DNA of 64,000 bases from Sulfuritalea hydrogenivorans sk43H (GCF_000828635.1 NZ_AP012547.1:3038001-3102000); one strand, 5' to 3'; shown: positions 1 through 10,796, counted from the first letter of the stretch. A program made the numbers and translations. Notes: a model not told the origin generated them from the sequence alone.

Positions 1-1
1 C

Positions 2-151
2 ATCGCCTCGGGCACGCCGGAAGACGTGGCGCAGGTCAAGGGCAGCTACACGGGGCGCTACCTTGCCCGGTTTCTGGCGAAACGGCCGATCGCGAAGAAG
101 GCAGCTCCCACGCCAAAGGCGTCGGGGCGCAAGAAACACTCCGCGCCATGA
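2..151 (+). CDS. uvrA: UvrA excinuclease subunit A, C-terminal end (partial)
   Basis: The window opens inside a reading frame that ends at TGA 149-151. The visible 49 residues contain EDVAQVKGSYTGRYLARFL, the usual C-terminal tail of UvrA (a GTPE-V-...-S-TG-L pattern that follows the second ABC ATPase domain). It is followed by a Lys/Ala/Pro-rich extension ending KKHSAP. UvrA is the damage-recognition ATPase of nucleotide excision repair. Only the tail is present, so nothing can be said about its catalytic motifs. The assignment rests on a short but characteristic segment. Confidence 0.8.
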   Translation: MASGTPEDVAQVKGSYTGRYLARFLAKRPIAKKAAPTPKASGRKKHSAP

Positions 152-208
152 TCAAACCGGAAACCCTGCGGCAACGGGAACCATGGCAAATATTGCATCC
201 AAGCCCAC

Positions 209-238
209 TTGCCAAAAGTAATAAACCTTGTATATAGT
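209..238 (+). promoter_or_regulatory. Putative sigma-70 promoter of the Lys/Glu-repeat peptide gene
   Basis: TTGCCA at 209-214 and TATAGT at 233-238 are separated by 18 bases; TATATA at 231-236 is an alternative -10. The spot is AT-rich within an otherwise GC-rich region and lies about 55 bases upstream of the ATG at 292. This is a prediction from sequence only. Confidence 0.5.
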
Positions 239-291
239 GCCTGCGCGCCAATCTGGCCGTGATTTCATAAACCACATACAAGGGGTATTAC

Positions 292-486
292 ATGAGCAAG
301 CTACTTTCCATTCTGATCGCCGCCGCCTTCGCCACCGTTTCCGCCGGTTCCTTCGCCGCTGACGCACCGAAGAAGGAAGAGAAGAAGATGGAAAAGAAGG
401 AAGAGAAGAAGGAAGAGAAGAAGATGGAAAAGAAGGAAGAGAAGAAGGAAGAAAAGAAGGCCGAGAAGAAAGACGCAAAGAAGTAA
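292..486 (+). CDS. Small exported Lys/Glu-repeat protein
   Basis: This 64-residue protein has a clear signal peptide (MSKLLSILIAAAFATVSAGS, then FAAD with a likely cleavage after AA at about residue 23). The rest is almost pure Lys and Glu in repeats of the type KKEEKKMEKKEEK. The DNA is a matching purine-only tandem repeat (about 371-480). The mature part has no hydrophobic residues to form a core, so it is probably disordered or a highly charged single helix in the periplasm. It has its own promoter (209-238) and a strong terminator (504-532), so it looks like a monocistronic, well-expressed gene. I do not recognise a named family; short exported proteins of this kind are common in betaproteobacteria and have no established role. 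Confidence 0.75.
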   Translation: MSKLLSILIAAAFATVSAGSFAADAPKKEEKKMEKKEEKKEEKKMEKKEEKKEEKKAEKKDAKK

Positions 487-503
487 TCTGCGCCTCTCCG
501 AAG

Positions 504-532
504 AAAAAAGCGGGCTGCGGCCCGCTTTTTTT
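504..532 (+). terminator. Rho-independent terminator, bidirectional
   Basis: GCGGGC at 510-515 pairs with GCCCGC at 520-525 around a TGCG loop. A-rich sequence precedes the stem and seven T residues follow it. It ends the small peptide gene on the plus strand and could also serve the minus-strand PAP2 gene ending at 569. Confidence 0.85.
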
Positions 533-568
533 GTGCCTCACGACGGACATGCAAAGCACAAGCCGGCG

Positions 569-1195
569 TCAGCCTCGCGCGAAAACCAGGACGCGCAGAC
601 CGGCTACCCAGAACGTCGCCGCCAGGGCGCCCGTCAGAACATCGCTTGGATAATGCACCTGCAGGTAGAGGCGCGAGAAACCGACCAGCACCGCCAGCGC
701 CGCCAGTAGCGGCATCGCCCGGCGCCGGCAACCCGGCGCGAGACGGACAACCAGCACCCCAGATGCCACGGCAAGCGCCGTCACCTGCACCGCGTGCGAA
801 CTGGGAAACGACAACGGCGACGCAACCGGGGCCAGTGCGGCAAACAGATCGGGGCGCTGACGCAAGACCAGATGCTTTGCCAGTTGCGCAAATATCGAGG
901 CGCCAATCACGGCCGCAGCGAAGAACCCTGCCTCGCGGCGAAAACCTCCGCGCCATAACATCACTCCGCCGACCACCAACAGCGGCAGCAGCACCATCAT
1001 GGATCCCAGCCTGGTCAGGATCGGAAAAACCGCGTCCAGCCAGGGGCCGCGCCAGGCATGGGCCAGGGTCAGTCCTTCGCGATCGAAGCCCGGAATGCCG
1101 TTCGCGCTGGCGCCGATCCAGACGGCCATGGCGACAGGCGTGGCGACCGCCGCGATCCACCATGCCGCCACCCGGCTCGCCTTCGATCCCGTCAT
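569..1195 (-). CDS. PAP2-family membrane phosphatase
   Basis: This is a 208-residue integral membrane protein of the type 2 phosphatidic acid phosphatase superfamily. The three catalytic motifs are visible in order: KHLVLRQRPD (K-x6-RP), PSSHAVQ (PSGH-like) and SRLYLQVHYPSDVLTG (SR-x5-H-x3-D). Several hydrophobic helices surround them. Family members dephosphorylate lipid phosphates such as undecaprenyl pyrophosphate or phosphatidylglycerol phosphate on the periplasmic face; the exact substrate cannot be read from sequence. I chose ATG 1195 because GGGGAA lies just upstream. A longer in-frame extension to 1309 runs through the dispersed repeat at 1223-1252 and the terminator region, so it is unlikely to be coding. 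Confidence 0.88.
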   Translation of the reverse strand: MTGSKASRVAAWWIAAVATPVAMAVWIGASANGIPGFDREGLTLAHAWRGPWLDAVFPILTRLGSMMVLLPLLVVGGVMLWRGGFRREAGFFAAAVIGASIFAQLAKHLVLRQRPDLFAALAPVASPLSFPSSHAVQVTALAVASGVLVVRLAPGCRRRAMPLLAALAVLVGFSRLYLQVHYPSDVLTGALAATFWVAGLRVLVFARG

Positions 1196-1222
1196 GCAGA
1201 TTCCCCAAGCCCGCTTCCCGCA

Positions 1223-1252
1223 ATATCGCCGTAGCGCCAGCGCCGACTCCCG
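1223..1252. repeat. Dispersed repeat, copy 1 (core CGCCAGCGCCGACT)
   Basis: ATCGCCGTAGCGCCAGCGCC followed by GACTC lies between the PAP2 gene and pntB. The same core recurs near 16631, 19871 (inverted), 25332, 30940, 38397 (partial), 46184 (inverted) and 61316. This copy and the 61316 copy share the variant ending CCCG. Confidence 0.75.
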
Positions 1253-1297
1253 AAATGGCGTGGCGCAGGTCTCCCGCCGCAATGAACCATGATTCAA

Positions 1298-1328
1298 CAA
1301 AAACGCCACGGCATGCCGTGGCGTTTTG
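1298..1328 (-). terminator. Terminator of pntAB
   Basis: A perfect palindrome, ACGCCACGGC facing GCCGTGGCGT, spans about 1302-1325 and is flanked by A and T runs on both sides. It lies 25 bases downstream of the pntB stop codon on the minus strand. Confidence 0.85.
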
Positions 1329-1351
1329 TCCTGCGCTCCCGCTCCCGGGAA

Positions 1352-2767
1352 TCAGGCGCCCTTCAGCGCCACCAGCACCTCGTCCAGCATCTTCTTGGCA
1401 TCGCCGAACAGCATCCGGTTGTTCTCCTTGTAGAACAGCGGATTATCCACGCCGGCGTAGCCCGAGGCCATGCTGCGCTTCATCACGATCGAGGTCTTGG
1501 CCTTCCAGACTTCCAGCACCGGCATGCCGGCGATGGGGCTGGCCGGATCGTCCTGGGCCGCGGGATTCACGATGTCGTTGGCGCCGATGACGATCGCCAC
1601 GTCCGTCGCCGGGAAGTCGTCGTTGAGTTCGTCCATCTCGAACACGATGTCGTAAGGCACCTTGGCTTCGGCCAGCAGCACGTTCATGTGGCCGGGCATG
1701 CGGCCCGCCACCGGGTGGATGCCGAAACGCACATTGACGCCCTTCTCGCGCAGATGCCTGGTGATCTCATACACCGTGTGCTGGGCCTGCGCCACCGCCA
1801 TGCCGTAACCCGGTACGATGATGACGTTCTTGGCCTCGGCCAGCAGTTCCGCGGTCTCGGCGCTGAGGATAGGCGCCACTTCACCGGCCGGTTGCGCGCC
1901 CGCCGCCGCCGGCGCCCCGCTGGTGGTGCCGAAACCGCCGGCAATCACGCTGATGAAATGCCGGTTCATCGCCGCGCACATGATGTAGGAAAGGATCGCG
2001 CCGCTTGACCCGACCAGCGCACCGGTAACGATCAGCAGGTCGTTGTTCAGCATGAAGCCGGTGGCCGCCGCCGCCCAGCCGGAATAGCTGTTCAGCATCG
2101 ACACCACCACCGGCATGTCGGCGCCGCCGATCGCCATCACCATGTGGATGCCGAACAGCAGCGCGATGACGGTCATCACGATCAGTGGCGTCATGCCGTC
2201 GGCCACCGAGGCCGACTTGATGAAGGCGCCGCCGAAATAAATCACGATCAGCAGGCCGGCGAGATTGAGCCAGTGCCGACCGGGCAGCAGCATCGGGTTG
2301 CCGCCGATCTTGCCCGAGAGCTTGCCGAAGGCGATGATCGAACCCGAGAAGGTGATGGCGCCGATCAGGATGCCGACATAGATCTCGATCTCGTGAATGA
2401 CCTTTTCCGCGTGGCTCAGGCCGGCGGACGCCGACGGATCGATGTAGTTGGCGAAGCCGACCAGGCACGCGGCCAGGCCGACCAGGCTGTGCATCAGCGC
2501 CACCAGTTCCGGCATCTGGGTCATCTGAACGGTGCGCGCGGCGTAAAGGCCGATGCTGCCGCCGACCACCATGCCGCCGATGATCCAGGGGATGCCGGCC
2601 ATGGTCACGCGCGGACCGAACACCGTCGCCAGGACCGCGATGGTCATGCCGATCATGCCGTAGAGATTGCCGCGGCGCGACGTCTCCGGGTTGGAAAGGC
2701 CCCCAAGGCTGAGGATGAAGAGGATGGTTGCTCCGATATAGGAGACGGTTGCCAGACTTTCAGACAT
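1352..2767 (-). CDS. pntB: NAD(P) transhydrogenase subunit beta
   Basis: This 471-residue membrane subunit belongs to the proton-translocating NAD(P)+ transhydrogenase, which moves hydride between NADH and NADP+ using the proton gradient. The first ~280 residues are a run of hydrophobic helices (domain dII). The C-terminal ~180 residues are the NADP(H)-binding domain dIII, with the [12 protein letters not shown] fingerprint and a conserved [11 protein letters not shown] segment. Length and order match E. coli PntB. The ATG at 2767 begins [18 protein letters not shown], the usual start at the first helix. The gene sits 11 bases downstream of pntA in one operon and ends at the strong terminator at 1298-1328. 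Confidence 0.95.
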   Translation of the reverse strand: MSESLATVSYIGATILFILSLGGLSNPETSRRGNLYGMIGMTIAVLATVFGPRVTMAGIPWIIGGMVVGGSIGLYAARTVQMTQMPELVALMHSLVGLAACLVGFANYIDPSASAGLSHAEKVIHEIEIYVGILIGAITFSGSIIAFGKLSGKIGGNPMLLPGRHWLNLAGLLIVIYFGGAFIKSASVADGMTPLIVMTVIALLFGIHMVMAIGGADMPVVVSMLNSYSGWAAAATGFMLNNDLLIVTGALVGSSGAILSYIMCAAMNRHFISVIAGGFGTTSGAPAAAGAQPAGEVAPILSAETAELLAEAKNVIIVPGYGMAVAQAQHTVYEITRHLREKGVNVRFGIHPVAGRMPGHMNVLLAEAKVPYDIVFEMDELNDDFPATDVAIVIGANDIVNPAAQDDPASPIAGMPVLEVWKAKTSIVMKRSMASGYAGVDNPLFYKENNRMLFGDAKKMLDEVLVALKGA

Positions 2768-2778
2768 GTCGTGTCTCC

Positions 2779-4356
<1,578 letters not shown>

Positions 4357-4500
4357 GATTCTCCCATTTGCATGTTCATTGAACCTGTGATGCGCGAACG
4401 TCTGTTTTTGTCCTTCTCGTTCGCACCTGAAACACGTCCGGCCGCAGATATCGTGCGCCGGCTATGATAACGCCTTTCGATCACGACATTATCTCCAGCA

Positions 4501-5601
4501 ATGACGAATTCGAAGCCCGCTCGATCCCGCACGCGCGCCGCCAAACGTCTGTCGCAAGCCTCCAAGGTGGGCTTGGCGCCCGGCTCGCTGATCCACCTCG
4601 GCGAGCGCAAGACCGAAGAGCCGGCGATCTCGCTGATCGAGTACGGCGACTCCGAAATCGTCGAGCACCAGTTCACTTCGCTGGCGGCCGCCCAGGCCTA
4701 TCAGCCGAAGCTGCCGGTACTCTGGCTCAACGTCCATGGCCTGCACGAACCCGAGGTGATGGCAGAGATAGGTCGCCGCTTCAAACTGCATCCGCTGGTG
4801 CTGGAAGACATCCTCAACACCGACCAGCGGCCAAAAGTGGATGATTACGGCGACTATCTCTTCATGGTCGCCCGCTTCTTCGAAATCGACGGCGAAAGCC
4901 GCCAGATCGGGTCCGACCAGGTCAGCCTGATCCTCGGCCCCAACTTCGTCCTGACCTTCCAGGAACGGCCCAGCGGCCGCTTCGACCCGGTGCGCGAGCG
5001 CCTGCGCCAGGATCGCGGCCAGATCCGCAAGCTGGGCGCCGACTATCTGGCCTATTCCCTGCTCGACACCATCGTCGACCGCTGCTTCACGATACTGGAG
5101 AGCATCGGCGAACGTACCGAAGAACTCGAAGACATCATGCTGGAGCGGCCCCAGCCGGGCTCGCTGGCAACCCTGCACCAGCTCAAGCGCGAGACCCTGG
5201 TGCTGCGCCGTTCGATCTGGCCCCTGCGCGAGGTCATCAACAGCCTGACCCGCGCCGACGACCGCTTCTTCCGCGCCGAAACCCGCCCCTACCTGCGCGA
5301 CATCTACGACCACACGGTGCACGCCATCGAATCGCTGGAAGCCAACCGCGACGTGATCGCCGGCATGCTCGACATCTACCTGTCGGCGGTCAGCAACCGG
5401 GTCAATCAGGAGGTCCGTGCGCTGACCGTGGTGGCCATCATCTTCATGCCGGCGACGCTGATCTCGGGCATCTTCGGCATGAACTTCAAGACCATGCCGC
5501 TGCTCGACCTGCCGACAGGCTTCATCATTGCGATCGGCATGATGGCAACGGTGGCCGCCACGCTGAGCCTGGTCTTCTGGCGGCGGCGCTGGCTGGAATA
5601 G
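4501..5601 (+). CDS. corA: CorA-type magnesium/cobalt channel
   Basis: This 366-residue protein has a large cytoplasmic N-terminal domain and two C-terminal membrane helices. The CorA signature GMN is present in GIFGMNFKTMP at the end of the first helix. The first ~45 residues are basic and variable. Family members are homopentameric channels for Mg2+ uptake, with some Co2+ or Ni2+. The ATG at 4501 lacks a good Shine-Dalgarno sequence, so the start is somewhat uncertain. The gene is divergent from pntA and convergent with the small gene at 5613. Confidence 0.92.
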   Translation: MTNSKPARSRTRAAKRLSQASKVGLAPGSLIHLGERKTEEPAISLIEYGDSEIVEHQFTSLAAAQAYQPKLPVLWLNVHGLHEPEVMAEIGRRFKLHPLVLEDILNTDQRPKVDDYGDYLFMVARFFEIDGESRQIGSDQVSLILGPNFVLTFQERPSGRFDPVRERLRQDRGQIRKLGADYLAYSLLDTIVDRCFTILESIGERTEELEDIMLERPQPGSLATLHQLKRETLVLRRSIWPLREVINSLTRADDRFFRAETRPYLRDIYDHTVHAIESLEANRDVIAGMLDIYLSAVSNRVNQEVRALTVVAIIFMPATLISGIFGMNFKTMPLLDLPTGFIIAIGMMATVAATLSLVFWRRRWLE

Positions 5602-5612
5602 CCCGCGGCTGA

Positions 5613-5861
5613 CTAAGGTGTTGCCGGTTTTCCGGTGGTACGAAACACGCGCCGCGCGGCCTCCACCAGCACAAAGACCTCCTGGGTCGACAAGCCGGGA
5701 AACTGCTCGTGCAGCGCACGATAGGCCAGATGCTCGTGGGTCTGCCCACCCCAGCTGTTGGCCGGATCGAAAAACGGCTGCAACACGTCGTAGGCCTGCA
5801 CGAAGATCGTTCGCAACTGCGGATTGGCACGTCGGTCGGTGCCTGTAACGGGATCAGTCAT
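5613..5861 (-). CDS. Conserved small hypothetical protein
   Basis: This is an 82-residue soluble protein without membrane segments or a signal peptide. I do not recognise a family. It contains a helical, aromatic-rich stretch (about residues 22-55, with FVQAYDVLQPFFDP and HLAYRALHEQFPGL). A good ribosome binding site (GAGGAAAA) precedes the ATG at 5861. It lies 33 bases downstream of, and in the same direction as, the acyl-CoA synthetase gene's 3' side neighbour arrangement, and its 3' end nearly abuts the convergent corA gene. It probably has a separate start in the short spacer before it. Confidence 0.65.
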   Translation of the reverse strand: MTDPVTGTDRRANPQLRTIFVQAYDVLQPFFDPANSWGGQTHEHLAYRALHEQFPGLSTQEVFVLVEAARRVFRTTGKPATP

Positions 5862-5894
5862 GTTCTGTTTTCCTCGGCATTCGCCAGACCCATT

Positions 5895-7574
5895 CTATAC
5901 GGCAGCCTTCGTGCGCTGTCGCAGCAGGCGTCGCTGCACCTTGCCGGTGGTGGTCATCGGCAGGGCATCGATGAACTCGATGATCTTCGGATATTCGTAA
6001 GGCGCCAGGAACTGGCGCACATGCTGCTGCAGCGACGCTTCGAGTTCGGCTGAGGGCTTTTCGCCGGCCTGCAGCACGATGAAGGCCTTGACCACCGTGC
6101 CGCGCACCGGGTCCGGTTCGCCGATCACGGCGGCATTGGCCACCGCCGGATGCTTGACCAGGCAGTTCTCGATCTCGCCCGGCCCGATGCGGTAGCCGGC
6201 ACTCTTGAACATGTCGTCGCTGCGCCCCTGATACCAGAGCACGCCGTCTTCATCCATCTTCGCCAGATCGCCGGTGCGGCCCCAGGCTTGGGGATCATCC
6301 ACGCCGCCGCCGATGAATTTTTCCGCGGTGGCCTCGGGATTCTTCCAGTAGCCGAGCATGAACACCGGATCCATCTCGCCGTTGCAGCTGCGCTGCACGC
6401 AGACCTCGCCCAGCTCGCCGGGCGCCACGGGATTGCCCGCGTCGTCGAGTACCGCCAACTGGTGCCCCGGATAGCCGCGGCCCATGGCGCCGGGCTTGGG
6501 CGATGTCACCGCGGCGCAGTTGCCGACGATGTAGTTGATTTCGGTCTGGCCGTACATTTCGTTCACGGTCACGCCCAGCGCCTCCTGCGCCCAGTGACAG
6601 ACGGCCTCGCCGACAGTCTCGCCCGCGCTCATGATGCTGCGCAGGACGAGGTTGTACTTCTCCTTCGGCTGCGGCACCGCCTTCATCATCATCTTGAGTG
6701 CCGTGGGAAAGAGGAAGGCATTGCGTATGCCGTACTTTTCCAGCAGCCAGAAGGCCTTCTCCGGATCGAAGCGGCCGCGATAGCCGAGCAGCGGCTGGCC
6801 GAAATTCCACGTCGGCAGCAGTGCATCGAACAGCCCACCGGTCCAGGCCCAGTCGGCCGGCGACCAGAACATGTCGCCGCGCCGGGGATAGAAATCGTGC
6901 GAGCAGACGAAGCCCGGCAGGTTGCCGAGCAGGCTGCGCTGCGCGATCAGCGCACCCTTCGGGTTGCCGGTGGTGCCGCTGGTGTAGATGATCATCGCCG
7001 GATCGTCGGCCGCGGTGTCGCGCGGGGTGTAGCGCGACGCGGCCAGCGGCAGCAGGGTGGCCCACTCGCGGACCCAGGCTTCGCGCGCGCCGCCGACGCC
7101 GATCACATGTTTCAGTTGCGGCAGCTTGTCGCGCACGGCGGCGAGCTTTTCCAGGCCGCCGTCGTCGATGATGGCGACCCGCGCTCCCGCATTGGACAGG
7201 CGATATTCCAGCGCATCGGCGCCGAACAGGTGCGAGATCGGCACCGCGATTGCACCCATCTGGTAGCAGGCCATGTGCGCAATGCCGGTTTCGGGCCGCT
7301 GCGGCAGCATGATGGCGACGCGATCGCCGGCCATGACGCCCATCGCGCCGAGCACGTTGGACAGGCGATTCGCCGCCTGCTGCACGTCCCAGAAGGTCCA
7401 GGCTTCCGTGTGCCCGGATTCGTCCTCGTAGTACAGGGCAAAACGCGACCGATCGTCCGCCCAGCGGCCGCAACAGGCCTGGGCAATGTTGTAGCGCGCC
7501 GGCACCTGCCAGCGAAACGACGCCCGCAGGGCCTGCCAGTCACGCGCCGTGGCATCCAGTCCGATACCGCTCAC
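5895..7574 (-). CDS. Acyl-CoA synthetase (AMP-forming, medium-chain/ACSM-like)
   Basis: This is a 559-residue member of the ANL adenylate-forming superfamily, which makes acyl-CoA from a carboxylic acid, ATP and CoA through an acyl-adenylate. The P-loop-like motif IIYTSGTTGNPKGAL (about residue 200), the GRTGDLAKMDEDG hinge and the C-terminal TTGKVQRRLLRQ with the catalytic lysine are all present. The overall sequence resembles ACSM-type synthetases, so a medium-chain or aromatic acid is a reasonable guess, but the substrate is not determined. I place the start at GTG 7574 because AGGGAG lies five bases upstream; an ATG at 7607 is possible. The gene follows the HDOD gene closely. Confidence 0.88.
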   Translation of the reverse strand: MSGIGLDATARDWQALRASFRWQVPARYNIAQACCGRWADDRSRFALYYEDESGHTEAWTFWDVQQAANRLSNVLGAMGVMAGDRVAIMLPQRPETGIAHMACYQMGAIAVPISHLFGADALEYRLSNAGARVAIIDDGGLEKLAAVRDKLPQLKHVIGVGGAREAWVREWATLLPLAASRYTPRDTAADDPAMIIYTSGTTGNPKGALIAQRSLLGNLPGFVCSHDFYPRRGDMFWSPADWAWTGGLFDALLPTWNFGQPLLGYRGRFDPEKAFWLLEKYGIRNAFLFPTALKMMMKAVPQPKEKYNLVLRSIMSAGETVGEAVCHWAQEALGVTVNEMYGQTEINYIVGNCAAVTSPKPGAMGRGYPGHQLAVLDDAGNPVAPGELGEVCVQRSCNGEMDPVFMLGYWKNPEATAEKFIGGGVDDPQAWGRTGDLAKMDEDGVLWYQGRSDDMFKSAGYRIGPGEIENCLVKHPAVANAAVIGEPDPVRGTVVKAFIVLQAGEKPSAELEASLQQHVRQFLAPYEYPKIIEFIDALPMTTTGKVQRRLLRQRTKAAV

Positions 7575-7622
7575 TTCATCTCCCTGTCCATCCGATGCCC
7601 CGGGCATTCCGATGCGACATGC

Positions 7623-8468
7623 TCAGGCACCCGCCTCGTGAAAGCGATTCGACACATCCTCGAAATAGTCGTCAAGCTCTTGCGCCGGGATGCCGATTTC
7701 CTCCAGCACGCGGCCACCGATCTCGTCCCAGACCGGATTCGGCTGATCGTTGATGCGGTGATAGAAATGGATCGCCAACTGCACGATGCCCACCAGTGAA
7801 ATCGCCGCACCCGACTCCTCGGTAGGCATCTCGTGATGATGGCGAATCGCCGCGCAGACGAAATCCGGCAGGCCCCAGTGGCGCGCCACCAGATAACCGA
7901 TGCTGCAGTGATCGACATTGAATCGCGCATCCTCATCGACAAGGGCGGGCCAGCAACTGACGTCGTCCAGCTGCATCTTCTTGCAGTAATCCGGAAAGCG
8001 CATCATCAGCACCGGTACGCCGCACTCGTGAAAAATTCCGGCCATGTAGGCTTGCTCGGGAAACACGTTGCAGACGGAAACCTGGTCGTCGGCGATGATC
8101 GCGGCGAGCTGCGCCACCTCGCCGGCGCGCGTCCAGAATCGTTCAAAAGCCTTGCGCGTGCCCTGGCCGATGGCGGTCGACAGCGCGATCGCCTGCACCA
8201 GGCTGAATGTCTGCTTGATGCCGATGACCTGCAGCACCTGGTCCAGCTTGTCGAACTTGCGCCCGCGGGAGAATACCGGCGAACGCGCCGCCTTGAACAG
8301 CATGGCAACCAGCCCGGGGTCCTGGCTGATGATGCGGCTGATGGAGCGCACGTTATAGTCTCCCGTCGCGATCCTGTCGCGCAGTTCGATCACGACCCCG
8401 GGTTGCGGCGGAATACGGATTCCGCTGGCGGCAAGGCGGTCAAGTGCCTGTTGCTCGTCAAACTGCAC
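7623..8468 (-). CDS. HDOD-domain protein
   Basis: This 281-residue soluble protein is formed by a single HDOD domain (a degenerate HD phosphohydrolase fold). Typical segments are IPPQPGVVIELRDRI, IISQDPGLVAMLFKAARSPVF and VIGIKQTFSLVQAIALSTAI. HDOD proteins act in signalling and stress responses, usually without hydrolase activity. There is no attached output domain here, unlike the HDOD-REC-GGDEF protein at 55389. It lies between the glycolate operon and the acyl-CoA synthetase on the same strand and may be co-transcribed with the latter. Confidence 0.85.
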   Translation of the reverse strand: MQFDEQQALDRLAASGIRIPPQPGVVIELRDRIATGDYNVRSISRIISQDPGLVAMLFKAARSPVFSRGRKFDKLDQVLQVIGIKQTFSLVQAIALSTAIGQGTRKAFERFWTRAGEVAQLAAIIADDQVSVCNVFPEQAYMAGIFHECGVPVLMMRFPDYCKKMQLDDVSCWPALVDEDARFNVDHCSIGYLVARHWGLPDFVCAAIRHHHEMPTEESGAAISLVGIVQLAIHFYHRINDQPNPVWDEIGGRVLEEIGIPAQELDDYFEDVSNRFHEAGA

Positions 8469-8505
8469 ACGCGTTCCTCTCGATGTGAAACGTCACGATC
8501 CGCCC

Positions 8506-9747
8506 TCAGGACAAACGCGTATCGAGCAGTTCGATCCAGTGCCTCACCGGCAAGGCGGTGACGCCCTGCAGGTGCGCCATGCAACCGACATTGGCGCTGG
8601 CGATCGCCGCGGGCCGGCCCGCGCTCAGCGCGGCAATCTTGTTTGCCTGCAAGCGCTGCGAAATCTCCGGCTGCAACACCGAATAGGTGCCGGCCGAGCC
8701 GCAGCACAAGTGCGAATCGGCCACGGCGGTCAGCGTGTAGCCGGCGGATGTCAGCAGGGATTCGACGGTGCCGCGAATCTTGAGTCCGTGCTGCAGGCTG
8801 CAGGGGCTGTGAAACGCCAGCGCACGCTCGCCTTCGGGCAGCGGATGGCAGGCCTGCAACAAGGAGGTCAGCGCTTCCGCTTCGGCCGCAACGACCTCGC
8901 TGATGTCGCGCGTTGCGAGCACCACCCGCGCCGCCTTGAGTGCGTAGTCGGGATCGTCCTGCAGCAGGTGCGCATATTCAAGGACGTGCGAGCCGCAGCC
9001 GGACGCGGTCATCACCAGACCCTCCGCGCCGCCGGACTCCAGTAGCGGCCACCAGGCGTCGATGTTGCGCCGGGCGTCGTCACGCGCGCCTTCGGCTTCA
9101 TTGAGGTGCAACCGCACCGCGCCGCAACACCCGGCGCCGCGGGCCTCGATCATCTGGATGCCGAGGCGATCCAGCACGCGCCGGGTCGCGCCGTTGACGT
9201 TGGGATACATCGAGGGCTGGACGCAACCCGCCAGCGCGATCATTTTTCGCGCATGGCTGCGCTGGGGCGCCGGGCCGGCCGAAGACAGCGGCGGCACCTT
9301 GGCGCGCAGCGCGCCGGGCAGCACAAGCCGCACTGCCTGCCCCAGCTTCATCGCCGTGCCGAACAGCGTCGAACGCGGCAGAAAATTCTTCAGCGCGCCG
9401 CGCATCAAGGCGTCACCGCCGGTGCGCGGCACCTTGCGCTCGACCACCTCGCGACCGATGTCGAGCAGTCGCGTGTAATGGACGCCCGAGGGGCAGGTGC
9501 TTTCGCAGGAACGGCAGGAAAGGCAACGATCAAGGTGCAGACGGGTTTTTTCGGTCGGCTCGGCGCCTTCCAGCACCTGCTTGATCAGGTAGATGCGGCC
9601 GCGCGGACCGTCGAGCTCGTCGCCCAGCAACTGGTAGGTCGGGCAGGTCGCGGTGCAGAAGCCACAATGCACGCAACGCTGCAGGATCTCCTCGGCCTCG
9701 CGGCCGGCGGTTGTGTGCTTGATGAAATCGGCGAGATGGGTTTCCAT
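8506..9747 (-). CDS. glcF: Glycolate oxidase iron-sulfur subunit
   Basis: This 413-residue protein carries two [4Fe-4S] motifs, CVHCGFCTATCP and CLSCRSCESTCP, in the first 80 residues. Two cysteine-rich CCG domains follow (GCCGAVRLHL and HLCCGSAGTY). This matches GlcF, which passes electrons from the GlcD/GlcE flavoproteins to the quinone pool during oxidation of glycolate to glyoxylate. The ATG at 9747 overlaps the TGA of glcE by one base (TGATG), which implies translational coupling and fixes the start despite a much longer open frame upstream. Confidence 0.95.
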   Translation of the reverse strand: METHLADFIKHTTAGREAEEILQRCVHCGFCTATCPTYQLLGDELDGPRGRIYLIKQVLEGAEPTEKTRLHLDRCLSCRSCESTCPSGVHYTRLLDIGREVVERKVPRTGGDALMRGALKNFLPRSTLFGTAMKLGQAVRLVLPGALRAKVPPLSSAGPAPQRSHARKMIALAGCVQPSMYPNVNGATRRVLDRLGIQMIEARGAGCCGAVRLHLNEAEGARDDARRNIDAWWPLLESGGAEGLVMTASGCGSHVLEYAHLLQDDPDYALKAARVVLATRDISEVVAAEAEALTSLLQACHPLPEGERALAFHSPCSLQHGLKIRGTVESLLTSAGYTLTAVADSHLCCGSAGTYSVLQPEISQRLQANKIAALSAGRPAAIASANVGCMAHLQGVTALPVRHWIELLDTRLS

Positions 9748-10796
9748 CAGAACTCCGGAAACAAACGGCCGGGATTGAACACGCCATAGGGGTCGAAGCT
9801 TTGCTTGAGCCGGCGGTGCACTTCCATCAGCCCGGGCGACAGCGGCGCGAACACGTCGCCGCCCTTGTCGCCGCCGCGGAACAGCGTCGCATGGCCGCCG
9901 GCCTTTGCTGCCGTTTCGCGCAGATGCGGGGCATCGATCGCGCCGCGCAGCCAGCGTTGCGCACCACCCCATTCGATCAGTTGCGAACCGGGCAGGTCCA
10001 GCGGCGCCGTCACCGACGGCAGGGACAGCCGCCACAACGGAGCATCGCCGGCAAAAAACGCTTCTGTCTGTTCGCGCAAGGCAGTCCAGAAATCCGCCGC
10101 GGCGCTTTCGGCCACGCGCTCGCCGCCCAGCTTGTCGCAGGCGGCCGCCACGGCGGACTGCGCGCCGGACAGCCGCAACGTCAGCACACCGTCCTGCCAG
10201 CAGGTCGCCGCCAGCGGCACCGGCTGGCCGGCCCAGCGATTCATCGCCTCCAGCGCCTTGTCCTGCGGCAGTTCCAGGCGCAGCGTGGCTTCCGCCATCG
10301 GTTGCGGCAGTACCTTGAGCGACACGTCGAGAATCAGGCCCAGCGTACCAAGGCTGCCGGCGACGAGGCGCGAAACGTCGAAGCCGGCGACATTCTTCAT
10401 TACCTGGCCTCCGAAATTCAGTTCGCGGCCTTCGCCATCCATGAGCTTCACGCCAAGCACGAAATCGCGCACGCTACCCGCCGTCGCCCGCCGCGGCCCG
10501 GAAAGCCCTGCGGCCACCGCGCCGCCGACCGTGGCATTGCCGAAGTGCGGCGGCTCGCAGGCGAGCACCTGCCGCCGTGTCGCCAGCGCCGACTCTATCT
10601 CGGCCAGCGGCGTACCGGCGCGCGCGGTGATCACCAGTTCGGTCGGCTCGTAGCCGACGATGCCGCTGTGGCCGCGCGTATCGAGCACTTCGCCGGACAG
10701 CGGTCCGCCATAGAAATCCTTGCTGCCGCCGCCCCGGATGCGCAGCGGCTTGCGTTCGAGAATGCGCGAACGGAATTCCTCGACACGATCGCTCAT
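9747..10796 (-). CDS. glcE: Glycolate oxidase FAD-binding subunit GlcE
   Basis: This 349-residue protein has an FAD-binding PCMH-type domain: RIRGGGSKDFYGG near the start, then TELVITARAGTPLAEIE, with GGAVAAGLSGPRR around residue 100. It ends with FDPYGVFNPGRL, typical of this family. GlcE forms the catalytic glycolate oxidase with GlcD and GlcF at the inner face of the membrane. The ATG overlaps the glcD stop by four bases (ATGA), and its own stop overlaps glcF by one. Confidence 0.93.
   Translation of the reverse strand: MSDRVEEFRSRILERKPLRIRGGGSKDFYGGPLSGEVLDTRGHSGIVGYEPTELVITARAGTPLAEIESALATRRQVLACEPPHFGNATVGGAVAAGLSGPRRATAGSVRDFVLGVKLMDGEGRELNFGGQVMKNVAGFDVSRLVAGSLGTLGLILDVSLKVLPQPMAEATLRLELPQDKALEAMNRWAGQPVPLAATCWQDGVLTLRLSGAQSAVAAACDKLGGERVAESAAADFWTALREQTEAFFAGDAPLWRLSLPSVTAPLDLPGSQLIEWGGAQRWLRGAIDAPHLRETAAKAGGHATLFRGGDKGGDVFAPLSPGLMEVHRRLKQSFDPYGVFNPGRLFPEF

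Noticed and set aside
371..480. CRISPR-like direct repeats
   Set aside because: The repeats are contiguous purine-only codon repeats inside a small gene, without spacers.
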